Part shown: positions 45,041 through 54,358 of the stretch, one piece after another
How the letters are laid out: every line of letters begins with the position of its first letter
Numbering within the stretch: position 1 is the first letter of the stretch
NCBI RefSeq assembly: GCF_003576455.2
Contig: NZ_CP032869.1
Span: forward strand, 2,790,001-2,854,000
Reading direction: 5' to 3'
Length of the DNA stretch: 64,000 nt
Source of the DNA: Mucilaginibacter celer
GTDB taxonomy: Bacteria; Bacteroidota; Bacteroidia; Sphingobacteriales; Sphingobacteriaceae
Position numbers and translations under genes: made by a program
Notes under the pieces: generated by a model
What the model saw: the letters and a program-made list of their open reading frames with translations, nothing else
Database searches by the model: none
What the model was told of the DNA's origin: nothing

Positions 45041-45763
45041 ATGAGCAGATTTGAAGAGCTATACTACGGAGCAAAAGCCGATAACTGGTTTAAACGGTTT
45101 GTCATTTTCTGCCGGGTTGCTTTAGCAGCCAGCTTTATCCCTGCCGGTTATGTTAAAATTATGGGAGAACGTTTCGCCTCCGGTTTGCCCTCTAATAATC
45201 CATTAGGGCATTATTTTGATGCGCTGCATCTTACCGGCTATTACTATACATTTATCGGTGTTGTTCAACTAATAACAGCTATCCTCCTTGTTATTCCACG
45301 CACTTCTCTTCTGGGCGCATTAATGTATTTTCCCATCATCGCCAATATCTGCGTGCTTACCTACGCTACCCGCTTTGATGGTACCCGGCTGGTAACAATG
45401 TTGGTGTTGGCCTGTTTGTTTTTGCTGATCTGGGATTATGATCGGTTAAAACATATTCTGCCATTTAAGCAAGCTCAAACAGATCCGTCGGTGTTAAGAA
45501 ACCCTGCAGGCAAGCGCCTCAGGTTTATATTTTTTGGAGGTTGCATTGCGGTGTTGGCCATCCTTATTATCGGTACATCTTATTTATATGAGATTAGCCC
45601 CGGCAATTCTGAAGAGGAATGCCGTAATCAGTGCGCTCCCGGTAAAAATGGAGCCGCATGCCGGTTTTTTTGCGATTGTATTTATAAAGAGGGAAAACCT
45701 TTGGATAGCTGCCTGGCAACTTTTAATAGAGCAAAACAGCTTAATAGGGCGCCTGCAAAATAA
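45041..45763 (+). CDS. DoxX-family membrane protein with Cys-rich tail
   Basis: This 240-residue protein has four to five membrane helices. Its DoxX-like core (RVALAASFIPAGYVKIMGERF, GVVQLITAILLVIPRTSLLGAL) is followed by a last helix (about 165-185). The hydrophilic tail carries six Cys in about 32 residues (EEECRNQCAPG, ACRFFCDC, LDSC). If the tail is periplasmic it could be disulfide-rich or metal-binding. The relation to the smaller DoxX protein at 42.8 kb is distant. Function is unknown. Confidence 0.75.
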   Translation: MSRFEELYYGAKADNWFKRFVIFCRVALAASFIPAGYVKIMGERFASGLPSNNPLGHYFDALHLTGYYYTFIGVVQLITAILLVIPRTSLLGALMYFPIIANICVLTYATRFDGTRLVTMLVLACLFLLIWDYDRLKHILPFKQAQTDPSVLRNPAGKRLRFIFFGGCIAVLAILIIGTSYLYEISPGNSEEECRNQCAPGKNGAACRFFCDCIYKEGKPLDSCLATFNRAKQLNRAPAK

Positions 45764-45856
45764 CTGTCGATTAAACACCTCTTATTGCTGCTTAGTTGAT
45801 TTTTTTTATAATTTACGCCGGTTTTAATTCATTAACCTGCGTATCCTGTTTTATTA

Positions 45857-46963
45857 ATGAACAACAATGAGCTGGCCACAAGGCCGCACTACCCTATTTT
45901 AGATGGACTTCGCGGTGTTGCGGCCATCATCGTTGTAACTTTTCACTTAACCGAGCCGTTAGCCACCGGGCATTTAGATAACCTTGTTAATCATGGCTAT
46001 CTCGCAGTTGATTTTTTCTTTTTGCTATCAGGTTTTGTTATGGGCTATGCTTATGACAGCCGCTGGGATAAAATGACTATTGGCAGTTTCTTCAAACGCC
46101 GCATCGAACGCCTTCAGCCCATGGTGGTTTTGGGGATGACCCTCGGCGCTATCGGTTTTTATTTTACAGATTCTACGCTGTGGCCACTCATCCATACTGT
46201 ACCGGTATGGAAAATGCTGATTGTGATGCTGATTGGCTATACCATCCTGCCGATACCCTTATCGCTCGATATTCGTGGATGGGAAGAGATGCACCCGCTT
46301 AACAGCGTTGGCTGGTCGTTGTTTTTTGAATACGTTGCCAATATTCTCTACGCTGTATGGATCAGGAAATTCTCTAAAACAGCATTAGGGATCTTAGTGC
46401 TCATTGCTGCTATCGCACTTGCACATCTGGCCATTACCAACGGTGATGTAAGCGGCGGTTGGACACTGAATGTACCGCAGGTGCGCATTGGGCTAACACG
46501 TACCATTTATCCGTTTTTTGCCGGTTTGCTGCTTTCGCGGATAGCAAAACCTGTGCAAATTAAAAATGCCTTTTTATGGTGCAGCCTTTTATTGGCGATA
46601 GTGCTTTACATGCCACGCATTGGCGGCGCGGGGAATGTTTGGATGAATGGCATTTACGAGTCTGTTTGCATTATTATCGTTTTTCCCTTTATTGTATACC
46701 TTGGTACCGGCAGCCTGATGCAAAGCCAAACCCAAAACAGGATTTGCAAATTTTTAGGTGAGATCTCCTATCCGCTTTACCTGGTACATTACCCGCTGGT
46801 TTATTTTTATGTGGCTTGGATCAGCAATAATAAAGGCACAACCATTACACAGGCCTGGCCTTATGCCTTGCTTATTTTAACCGGAGCGATAGTTTTAGCC
46901 TGGGCAGCTTTGAAATGGTATGATGAGCCTGTGCGGAAGTGGCTGAGAAAGAAGCTTGGGTAG
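45857..46963 (+). CDS. Acyltransferase 3 family membrane protein
   Basis: This 368-residue protein has about ten membrane helices. The OafA/YrhL-type N-terminus is clear: YPILDGLRGVAAIIVVTFHL with the catalytic-type His (about residue 34), then GYLAVDFFFLLSGFVMGYAY and FFKRRIERLQP. It would O-acylate a surface sugar. It lies outside the exopolysaccharide locus, so its substrate is unknown. It is the second such enzyme in the window but not closely similar to the one at 3.7 kb. Confidence 0.85.
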   Translation: MNNNELATRPHYPILDGLRGVAAIIVVTFHLTEPLATGHLDNLVNHGYLAVDFFFLLSGFVMGYAYDSRWDKMTIGSFFKRRIERLQPMVVLGMTLGAIGFYFTDSTLWPLIHTVPVWKMLIVMLIGYTILPIPLSLDIRGWEEMHPLNSVGWSLFFEYVANILYAVWIRKFSKTALGILVLIAAIALAHLAITNGDVSGGWTLNVPQVRIGLTRTIYPFFAGLLLSRIAKPVQIKNAFLWCSLLLAIVLYMPRIGGAGNVWMNGIYESVCIIIVFPFIVYLGTGSLMQSQTQNRICKFLGEISYPLYLVHYPLVYFYVAWISNNKGTTITQAWPYALLILTGAIVLAWAALKWYDEPVRKWLRKKLG

Positions 46964-46977
46964 AGGCCGGTACAAAC

Positions 46978-47025
46978 AAATAAGCCCGTATTGATACTCA
47001 AAAACTTATCAATGCGGGCTTATTT
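46978..47025 (+). terminator. Terminator after the second acyltransferase gene
   Basis: AAATAAGCCCGTATTGATA pairs with TATCAATGCGGGCTTATTT (one wobble) around a short loop. A and T flanks on both sides suit two convergent genes. Confidence 0.85.
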
Positions 47026-47073
47026 GCACAACTTAAAGAATGTTGATGTTCGGCTGCTTAAATGAGATATTGC

Positions 47074-48039
47074 TTAGTGCCTACCTGTTTTCCATTGGGT
47101 ACCGTTATAAAATGTCACCCATTTTGGAAAGATAAGTTTCACCTTTTCACCATCCGGGCTTTCATGCTGCCATTCTCCGGTAATTATCGCTCCGGGCTGC
47201 AGGTCGTTATTTAAATAGCCTTGTTGATAAGCGCCTGTAGCGCCGTTCACCTTGGCCGGGTCACCTTTTTTGTTAGTCACCAGCCAGCGTACACTTAGTT
47301 TGGTAATCGCCTTGTTCGACGTGTTTTTGATCTTCACTTTAATGTTAATGAACCGGCTGCCACTTACCCGCTTAGCCACTATTGCCGCGGTTACCTTAAC
47401 GGGCGCTTTTGCCAAACCCAAGGTATCGGGCTCTGGCCGGGCAGGTGGCAGCGACGCACTCTTCTTATACAATTCTGTGAGCGTAAAATCTAAAGAAGGA
47501 TTGGCCAAAAAATTACCCGGATGACTTAATACATCCGATACCTGCCCGCTCATAGGTGAAAAATATCCGCTGAAAACAGCCGTATCACCATCCGTTAGTT
47601 GTCTCCTTGCCTTGTACATATCCTTGTCATCTTCATCAACCGACATGGTTAGGACGACAGAACGTGTAACATCATAACGGGAACCGGCAGCATTAGGAAT
47701 GGGAATATACAGTTGCAGAACGCTTCCGTCGTTGGCTCCCAAACTTTGCCCAACAGTATCATTCATTACCACACCCAGCCATCGATCTGCCTTGAGCCCC
47801 GTCTTTTTCGAGAGCCATTGATCGATCGTATTTTTCAGGCTATCCTCCAAAAACTGCTTCCGGTCATCACTTAAGCTATCCGGTACTAACATTACCGCGC
47901 GATGAAACTGGTCAACAAAACCCTGTTCGGCGGGTGGCAATTTAACATCGGGCGAAGAAGACATTTTTTTTGCCCCGGGTTGTTCGCAGGAAAAAAGTAA
48001 TAGCAGTGCAGATAGTACGAAGAAAGGTTTAGTGTTCAT
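47074..48039 (-). CDS. Lipoprotein of unknown function
   Basis: This 321-residue protein has a lipobox (LLLFSC) at about residue 18. The N-terminal half (about 40-190) is helical-polar with DSLSDDRKQFLEDSLKNTID. The C-terminal half (about 215-315) is a beta-sandwich-like domain (INIKVKIKNTSNKAITKLSVRW, KLIFPKWVTFYNGTQW), reminiscent of FxLYD/DUF-type immunoglobulin folds. No enzyme motif is seen. Likely periplasmic. Confidence 0.72.
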   Translation of the reverse strand: MNTKPFFVLSALLLLFSCEQPGAKKMSSSPDVKLPPAEQGFVDQFHRAVMLVPDSLSDDRKQFLEDSLKNTIDQWLSKKTGLKADRWLGVVMNDTVGQSLGANDGSVLQLYIPIPNAAGSRYDVTRSVVLTMSVDEDDKDMYKARRQLTDGDTAVFSGYFSPMSGQVSDVLSHPGNFLANPSLDFTLTELYKKSASLPPARPEPDTLGLAKAPVKVTAAIVAKRVSGSRFINIKVKIKNTSNKAITKLSVRWLVTNKKGDPAKVNGATGAYQQGYLNNDLQPGAIITGEWQHESPDGEKVKLIFPKWVTFYNGTQWKTGRH

Positions 48040-48557
48040 TAACAGGTTTTGATTAGAAAAAACGAAAATAAGTTTTTGTTAAATCATTCACATACTTATC
48101 AATCAATAAATTAAGCTCTTTGTTATGGGATACGCACTATCGTGTATCCCGTACAACGGCCCTGACTTCAAAATATTGAAGCACAGCTGTATTATTTTCT
48201 GTTGAGAGCGTAGTTTACCCTTGTAGTTAAACAGTCCAACCCGGGTGCTTACGCTAACTAAACTCCTTAAGCCGCCTGCAAGATCGCGTTCAGGCGGGCG
48301 GAAAGCGACAGCGGGTTAACAGGGTTAACACAATTTCAAATCAAAATATTCAATATCTTGATAATCATTACCATACAAACAAACAGAGGTTACATTTCCG
48401 ATGTATATTCAGAAATAACAAAAAATTAAGTCACTGATAATCAATTATATATAAAAAACGACGCTTAACATTGCAGGCCTGCCGATCTGCTTGAGGAAAT
48501 TATTTTACTTTAAATAACTCATAATCAATTACATGCAATATACAAGAGGGGTTAACA
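48040..48557. other. Gene-free stretch with several short palindromes
   Basis: The AT-rich background contains isolated GC-rich hairpins: GGGATAC...GTATCCC at 48127-48150, CCGCCTG...CAGGCGG at 48272-48297 and GCAGGCCTGC at 48472-48481. A tandem GGGTTAACA doublet lies near 48312-48329. They look like remnants of small palindromic repeats. I see no open frame or RNA gene. Confidence 0.45.
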
Positions 48558-48592
48558 TTATTTAATTGCTAAAATAATTAGCAATTAAATAA
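48558..48592 (+). promoter_or_regulatory. Perfect 15-bp inverted repeat, candidate operator
   Basis: TTATTTAATTGCTAA and its exact complement TTAGCAATTAAATAA are separated by AATAA. It ends 37 bases before the ATG of an HTH protein, in the position of an autoregulatory operator. The arms are purely AT-rich apart from one GC pair, which argues against a terminator. Confidence 0.55.
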
Positions 48593-48629
48593 CAAATTAC
48601 CTATCTTTATTAAAATAGAACCAAACCTT

Positions 48630-49280
48630 ATGGAAATTGAAAATACCTTAACAAATTTAACACCCTCCTGCGATAAGATCAACCGGGTAATGGGTTTACA
48701 AAAGATCACCAAAGCTGATATTGAGGGTTTTAATGAGGCAGAACGCGAATCTCTCGGGGATATCACCAACCAAGCGCTGAAGCATTTAAAAGGCGAAGAA
48801 CGTGACGACTTTTTAAATAAAATAGAACCCATCATTACCCCGGCTACAAACGAACAGATCTGGGAGTATAACCACCTTGTAATTGGCAGGGCCATTGCAA
48901 AGCTAATGGGCCAATACGGCTCCATGCCCACTAAATACGCGATAGCGTATGAAACCGGCCTCAGCCGGCAAACGGTTGCCAAACACCTTACCGGCTATAA
49001 AACACACCCGCAATACCTTGCCGAAATGGAGCAGTTTAAATATATGGTTCCTAAAATACTGGCCACCATTTGCAAGCTTGCTTACGATGGAGATATCAGG
49101 GCTGCCCGTCTGTACTTTGAAATAGTGGGCGCTACTAATCAACAGCAAACCAAAACAGTTATAAACGAACAAAACAACAACTATATACAAATAAACAATA
49201 CGATACTAAGCCAGGAAAACCTGAATAGACTAAGTAAGGAGCAGTTGTATCAGATTGAGAGGATTGTTAGGGAGAAGTGA
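48630..49280 (+). CDS. Phage-type HTH protein (terminase small subunit-like)
   Basis: This 216-residue protein has a central helix-turn-helix (YAIAYETGLSRQTVAKHLTG, about residues 101-120) followed by a helical segment (VPKILATICKLAYDGDIRAARLYFEIVG). That arrangement is usual in phBC6A51-type HTH and small terminase proteins. The tail (about 165-216) is Gln/Asn-rich. No large terminase, portal or integrase gene is nearby, so it is an orphan, perhaps a domesticated phage regulator. The upstream palindrome suggests DNA binding by this protein. Confidence 0.7.
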   Translation: MEIENTLTNLTPSCDKINRVMGLQKITKADIEGFNEAERESLGDITNQALKHLKGEERDDFLNKIEPIITPATNEQIWEYNHLVIGRAIAKLMGQYGSMPTKYAIAYETGLSRQTVAKHLTGYKTHPQYLAEMEQFKYMVPKILATICKLAYDGDIRAARLYFEIVGATNQQQTKTVINEQNNNYIQINNTILSQENLNRLSKEQLYQIERIVREK

Positions 49281-49955
49281 GATTTTTTGGGGGGGATCAG
49301 GCACTAAAGAAATGCCAAGACGAGGAAAGCGTTCCCAGGAGCAGGTATATTTAATTTTGAACTTGCTGTGATCTCATTTGATGCTATTCGAAAGGGGCTT
49401 TAGAACAGATAAATTGGTTCGACTTATTTATTTTTTTGACACTTTCAACTACCCGCAGCCAAGCTATGCCGTTACAGGCTACGGCGGTATTGTCCTTATT
49501 TATGGGATAGACAAACGCAGGAAGTTAACGGTTTTCAGCCGTGGTCAACCCAGCCGGGTACTTTGGGTGCTATTAAACTTATTCAATGTACGTTTGGCCT
49601 GGTCCGCACTTACAAATTGAGTCATTTTATCATGTATTTCAGGAAAATGTCGTTACGAAAGAGCGGGGATGGGCTAAGCGCCGGGGCGAAAGAGAAATCT
49701 CGTACGCCATGCAAGGCCGCTATGTAATGTTGGGAAACAGGGTGTAGAAGATTTCTCCTCACCCGCCCTCTCAATCCCACCCTGTTCGTCGAAATGACAA
49801 CTTTTTTAAAGATGTGTATATGTTGTAGGATCAGACGTTCAGATAAAAACTGCAATCCTTTATAGGGTTTCGCTCCACCCAAAGTACTTAATAAACCGAA
49901 AGCTGGCAGCAATGCAACCCTTGCCGCCAGCTTTCAAATTGATCAATTCATCCAA
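49281..49955. other. Gene-poor stretch holding a probable interspersed repeat
   Basis: The first part (to about 49620) contains an 80-codon TTG-start frame with no recognisable domain, which I do not call as a gene. The second part holds the repeat-like element listed separately. The last about 150 bases should include the GH43 promoter. Confidence 0.5.
49645..49801. repeat. Probable interspersed repeat (MITE/REP-like)
   Basis: Read on the minus strand it opens with TGTCATTTCGACGAACAGGG, runs through GAGGAGAAATCTTCTACACC and a GC-rich middle (CTTGCATGGCGTACGAGATT), and ends near CTCTTTCGTAACGACATTTT. AGAGAAATCT and AGATTTCTCC form partial inverted repeats inside. It is non-coding and more GC-rich than its surroundings. 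It closely recalls short dispersed elements found in many Sphingobacteriaceae genomes. Only one copy is visible here, so repetition is from memory, not shown. Confidence 0.5.
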
Positions 49956-51548
49956 ATGAAGCTATTTACCAAACTATCCCTCACCTCCATCCTACTATTA
50001 GCTATTTGCACCTTAACCCTCGCGCAGCAAAAACGGCTTCGCGCCGGTGTATGGGGCGATCAGCTCGATGGAACCTATAAAAACCCCATCATAAATGCCG
50101 ATTATTCCGACCCGGATGTGATTCGTGTTGGGAAGTACTTTTATATGGTTTGTTCCGATTTTCATTTTATGGGGATGCCCATCCTCCGCTCAACCGACCT
50201 CGTGAACTGGACGATCATCAGCCAGGTGTACCATCGCCTGGATCTCGACCCGAAATACAACACCATGGAAAAATATGGCAGTGGCAGCTGGGCTCCTTCC
50301 CTGCGCTACCATAATAACCGCTTTTATGTTTATTTCTGCACACCGGACGAAGGTTTGTACATGAGCAGCACCACCAACCCGGCGGGCGAATGGGCACCGC
50401 TTACCGAGGTGAAACGCGTACGCGGCTGGGAAGACCCCTGCCCCTTTTGGGACGATAACGGTCAGGCCTACCTCGGCCACAGCGTATTAGGTGCAGGCCC
50501 CATTATCATCCACAAAATGAGCGCAGATGGCAGGCATTTGCTCGACGATGGCAAAACCGTGTACCAGGGCCCGGTTAGCGAAGGCACAAAAATTTACAAG
50601 CGCTATAACCGCTACTACATCATCATTCCGGAAGGAGGCGTTGGCACAGGATACCAGACAGCCCTCCGCGCCGACAATATTTATGGCCCTTACGAGCGTA
50701 AAATTGTACTTGAGCAAGGCAGCACCAAAGTAAACGGCCCCCACCAGGGAGGATTAGTAGAAACCGAAGCCGGCGAAGCCTGGTTTATCCACTTTCACGA
50801 TTCCGGTTCGATAGGCCGGGTAGCTATGCTCGAGCCTGTACACTGGCAGGACGGCTGGCCACTGATGGGCGTTGACTTTGATAAAAATGGCATTGGCGAA
50901 CCCGTTACCCAATACATCAAACCCAAAATTGAAAACCCCGGCAAAATAAACCTGATCCAAACTTCCGACGAGTTTAATACTACCCGGTTGGGCCTGCAGT
51001 GGCAATGGAACCATAACCCGGATGATAGATCATGGTCGTTAAAAAGTAACAAGGGTTACCTGGCCCTAACCGCCCTGAAAGCGCCCGACATTAAAAACGC
51101 CCGCAACGCCATTACCCAAAAACTAATGGGCAAAACCGGCGAGATTACAACCGCGTTAAACTACGCCAAACTGGCCGCCGGGCAGCGCGCGGGCCTATGC
51201 CTGCTGGGTAACTATATGCATGAAATTGGCGTTTTGAAAGGAGATTCGGGCATGGTTGTTTATGCCAATAATAACGGCCACCTGGTTACCGAACCGCTGC
51301 CTAAGCAACCGGTTATTTATTTGCGGGTTAATGTGGATATTGAACATGACCATACTACGCTGAGTTATAGTTTGGATGGCAAGGTGTTTACCCCTATCGG
51401 CGAGGTTTGTAAGTTATCGTATTTTAATTTTTGGAAAGCTGTTAGGCCGGCTTTGTTTTCGTTTAATACCGAGCGGGATGGCGGGGTGGCTTTGTTTGAT
51501 TGGTTTAGGTATGGGTTTGATGGGACGGGTGGGGAGAAAATCCAATAA
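49956..51548 (+). CDS. GH43 family beta-xylosidase/arabinofuranosidase-type enzyme
   Basis: This 530-residue protein has a signal peptide (ending near TLAQQ). The five-bladed GH43 propeller carries YSDPDVIRVG (general base Asp52), GWEDPCPFWDDNG (pKa-tuning Asp about 158) and GPVSEGTKIYKR (acid Glu about 208). The C-terminal about 190 residues form the beta-sandwich often fused in this family (FNTTRLGLQWQWNHNPDD, FSFNTERDGGVALFDWF). Substrates are usually xylan or arabinan side chains. It is a lone CAZyme gene without SusCD nearby. Confidence 0.9.
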   Translation: MKLFTKLSLTSILLLAICTLTLAQQKRLRAGVWGDQLDGTYKNPIINADYSDPDVIRVGKYFYMVCSDFHFMGMPILRSTDLVNWTIISQVYHRLDLDPKYNTMEKYGSGSWAPSLRYHNNRFYVYFCTPDEGLYMSSTTNPAGEWAPLTEVKRVRGWEDPCPFWDDNGQAYLGHSVLGAGPIIIHKMSADGRHLLDDGKTVYQGPVSEGTKIYKRYNRYYIIIPEGGVGTGYQTALRADNIYGPYERKIVLEQGSTKVNGPHQGGLVETEAGEAWFIHFHDSGSIGRVAMLEPVHWQDGWPLMGVDFDKNGIGEPVTQYIKPKIENPGKINLIQTSDEFNTTRLGLQWQWNHNPDDRSWSLKSNKGYLALTALKAPDIKNARNAITQKLMGKTGEITTALNYAKLAAGQRAGLCLLGNYMHEIGVLKGDSGMVVYANNNGHLVTEPLPKQPVIYLRVNVDIEHDHTTLSYSLDGKVFTPIGEVCKLSYFNFWKAVRPALFSFNTERDGGVALFDWFRYGFDGTGGEKIQ

Positions 51549-51562
51549 GGTTGATATTTATG

Positions 51563-51590
51563 AAGCCTGACTGAATACTCAATCAGGCTT
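51563..51590 (+). terminator. Short hairpin after the GH43 gene
   Basis: AAGCCTGA pairs with TCAGGCTT over a 12-base loop and is followed by TATAAT rather than a T run. It may serve convergent genes on both strands. Confidence 0.5.
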
Positions 51591-51634
51591 TATAATCCTC
51601 ATTTATTACATGATACGTGTAAGGCAGTTAAATG

Positions 51635-54358
51635 TTATTTCTTACCAAATAATGCTTTGTGAGCACCAGGGCCCTTTCGTTTCAATCCCATCCCAATTAA
51701 ATACAAGTCTGGAATATGAAAACGCTTTTCTCTATTTTTGGGCGTAAATTTATATTCATAAAGAACCCCAATTTCTTCCAGGGTTTTCTTGATATCTGGT
51801 ATTGGTATGCCAGATAAGTTGGTATTATCATTTACCAACTTATTTAACGCATCATCTAAAGCAGATTCTTCGGCGGGAAATTGTTGTCGATAGTTCTTTA
51901 AGTTATCAAAAATTGGTTTCAATTTTGGATATTCTTCTTTTATATCTTGAACACGGTGCTGAGATACCCTATCCATTGCTAATTCCATATTTTTAGGGCG
52001 AAGTAAATTTTCTCGCGTTTGCGAATCTTTATCCTCTATTTGGAGTGATGCAGCTTGGCTGAATAAATTCAATAAACTTCTAGGTTGAATGCGTGTTTTA
52101 GTATCGCTTATGTGATATAGTATCCAGTTGTAAGGAAATGCCTTATTATTACCGCCCATGTACTCTCCCAAAAGCTCACTCAAAAACTTTCTATTATCAT
52201 TTTCTTGTAGTTCCGGTATAATACCTAAGCCAGTAAACGTTTCAGATTTTTCTTCGATATTGGATGTAATCCATAAAGGCAAGCTTTGACCTGATTGATA
52301 GAGCCTTTTCCAAACGATGTTTAACAGTTGATTATACTCCCAATTTATCTCAGATATGTGATTATTCAGTTTCACCTTATCTGTTAATTCAACTTCTCGC
52401 TCGAATATATCTTTCCTCATAAATATTTTTGCGCTTAATCTGGTTTGACGAGTTTGCAATGATCTCCAAACTTCCAATAACGCGCTCAATATTCTTCCTC
52501 TCAATCCTTTTTCATCAGTTATTAAAACATCTAAATAATCATAAATAACTGTTATAAATGTTTTGGTAGAATCTAATCGAACTGAGATCTTTTCTATTTG
52601 AGTGTCCAACATTAACGGATCAGCGGTTTTCGAATCATGTAAGAACATTGACCAATCGGTAATCCCAATTGACTTATCCCCACTAAATTCTTGATCTATG
52701 TATTTTATCAACAACAACTTCCAAAAGTTTTTGTAGGTCTGTGACTCTTCTTTTGCTAACTGTTCAAATGTTGTTTCATTGGGGTATCCTTGAACGCGAT
52801 CTAGGCCTTTTACCCAAGTTGTTGCCTGCATCTCCGTGTCATTTGTTTCACAAAACTTTGCCAAATCCACAGCATAAGATTTGTGAGACAACACAGCATA
52901 TAAGGCCGTTTTGCCCGCCCCCTTTTCTCCCAATATTAAATATTTGTTTTTGTCAAAAATGAAACGATAATCTTTACGGGGATAGAAATTTTTCATGAGA
53001 TCATTATCGGTTTCAAATTCATACTCGCTAGCAGATGAACCCGTTGAAGAAATATTTTTAAGGCCCGTTAACAATTGTTTCGATTCTACAACTGTATTTA
53101 CCTGTTTCACATCATCTGATATACTAGGGCGTGGTCCGACAATAAGGCGAGCAATTTCAGCATACACGTTCTTTCCATTGTTCTCATCCGCGAGAGCCTT
53201 CAACTTTTCTGCATTATTTAATAATACCGCCAGATTATTATGAGGTATTTCAATCGGATAATGTGCTGCTGTTTCGTCCGCAATATACGGTGTATTCTCG
53301 GGCTCATAGTATAAATCGGAAAACAGCGAGTAAGAGCGTTCTAAAAAATATTCCCTCTCCTCTTGAGCAAGCGGTGACGCAGGAACAGGTGAATTTATAA
53401 TATAAAATTTCGAATTCTGTCTTTTTAATTTTGGAAGAATAGATTCTAAGCCGAACATATTTTGTCGATTCCCATAAAAAAACAAAAATGATTGGCTTGC
53501 ATATCGCGTCAAGAAAATCCCTCCTAAATCATTCAACCCCGTACGTGTATCAATTAAAATAACGTCCGGCCTCAATTCATTTTGTATTCTATCCAATAAA
53601 TTATCAATCGGCGAACGTTGATTGCTTAAAAATATTGAATTAATCTTTGAGAATTTGCTGAGATAATTATTCTCAGCATTTTCCACTAAGCATGCAGGAA
53701 AAATTAAAATTTCGCCGGCTTGTGTTCCAACGACGTCTTGTCGGCTAAGACTATAGTAATAATCATTCAAATCCAAATTAGTTGAATCAAAGTTGAACGC
53801 CATCAAATCAACCAAGTAATCGGTTACTCCTTTAAATTGTTCGATTTCAGGGAAATCGTTCGAAAACAAGGTAGCTAGCCCCGGGGCTTCTAAATCAAAA
53901 TCTAGAAGAGCTACCTTTTTTCCTTGCCTAGCAAGTTGTAAACCGGTTAATGCTAGGGCTGTCGTGCGTCCCAAACCTCCTTTAAATGAATAAAAACTAA
54001 CTATGGGAACTTTTGAATTGTAACGATTTATTAACTCCCAATTCTGTAGTCCAATGTGGCGATCTACATAATAGATGTTTTTTTCAATATTAATAGGAGG
54101 TAAATAATCTGGATGATTTAAATCTTTAAAAACAAAACCTCCAGCATTAATCAACTCAATCCGAGAAACGTGACCTTTGAGACGATTTTTCAAATTTGTG
54201 ATAAGATCGCTACTATCTGGTTCAACTACATAAATTGAAAACTGTGTAAATATATCACACACCAAATAAACCGTTTCAGTAGTTACTAACTCGATAAGTG
54301 CCAACTTAATATTAAGTTTTATATCTTCAAAGCTTTTCATTTTGTCAAATGTGGCCAT
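51635..54358 (-). CDS. Double NTPase: ParA-like KGG(x)GR domain plus P-loop ATPase (Sll1717/STAND-like)
   Basis: I use the ATG at 54358; a TTG one codon earlier is open. The 907-residue protein has an N-terminal domain (about 1-115) of unknown type. A ParA/MinD-like domain follows with SFKGGLGRTTALALTG at about 124-139, where the second Walker Lys is Arg, LLDFDLEAPGL at about 151-161 and DVILIDTRTG at about 265-274. The second ATPase has LILGEKGAGKTALYAVL (P-loop about 477-485), a Walker B-like FITVIYDYLD (about 602-611) and IFMRKDIFE (about 647). The C-terminus (about 820-907) is a winged-helix-like basic tail. The ATG overlaps the upstream HEPN-like gene by 14 bases, implying coupled translation. 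No close family name is certain. A conflict/defence NTPase is the best inference. Confidence 0.75.
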   Translation of the reverse strand: MATFDKMKSFEDIKLNIKLALIELVTTETVYLVCDIFTQFSIYVVEPDSSDLITNLKNRLKGHVSRIELINAGGFVFKDLNHPDYLPPINIEKNIYYVDRHIGLQNWELINRYNSKVPIVSFYSFKGGLGRTTALALTGLQLARQGKKVALLDFDLEAPGLATLFSNDFPEIEQFKGVTDYLVDLMAFNFDSTNLDLNDYYYSLSRQDVVGTQAGEILIFPACLVENAENNYLSKFSKINSIFLSNQRSPIDNLLDRIQNELRPDVILIDTRTGLNDLGGIFLTRYASQSFLFFYGNRQNMFGLESILPKLKRQNSKFYIINSPVPASPLAQEEREYFLERSYSLFSDLYYEPENTPYIADETAAHYPIEIPHNNLAVLLNNAEKLKALADENNGKNVYAEIARLIVGPRPSISDDVKQVNTVVESKQLLTGLKNISSTGSSASEYEFETDNDLMKNFYPRKDYRFIFDKNKYLILGEKGAGKTALYAVLSHKSYAVDLAKFCETNDTEMQATTWVKGLDRVQGYPNETTFEQLAKEESQTYKNFWKLLLIKYIDQEFSGDKSIGITDWSMFLHDSKTADPLMLDTQIEKISVRLDSTKTFITVIYDYLDVLITDEKGLRGRILSALLEVWRSLQTRQTRLSAKIFMRKDIFEREVELTDKVKLNNHISEINWEYNQLLNIVWKRLYQSGQSLPLWITSNIEEKSETFTGLGIIPELQENDNRKFLSELLGEYMGGNNKAFPYNWILYHISDTKTRIQPRSLLNLFSQAASLQIEDKDSQTRENLLRPKNMELAMDRVSQHRVQDIKEEYPKLKPIFDNLKNYRQQFPAEESALDDALNKLVNDNTNLSGIPIPDIKKTLEEIGVLYEYKFTPKNREKRFHIPDLYLIGMGLKRKGPGAHKALFGKK

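Noticed and set aside
49378..49620. 80-codon frame after the orphan HTH gene
   Set aside because: TTG start, no domain and position in a repeat-bearing gap; too weak to call.
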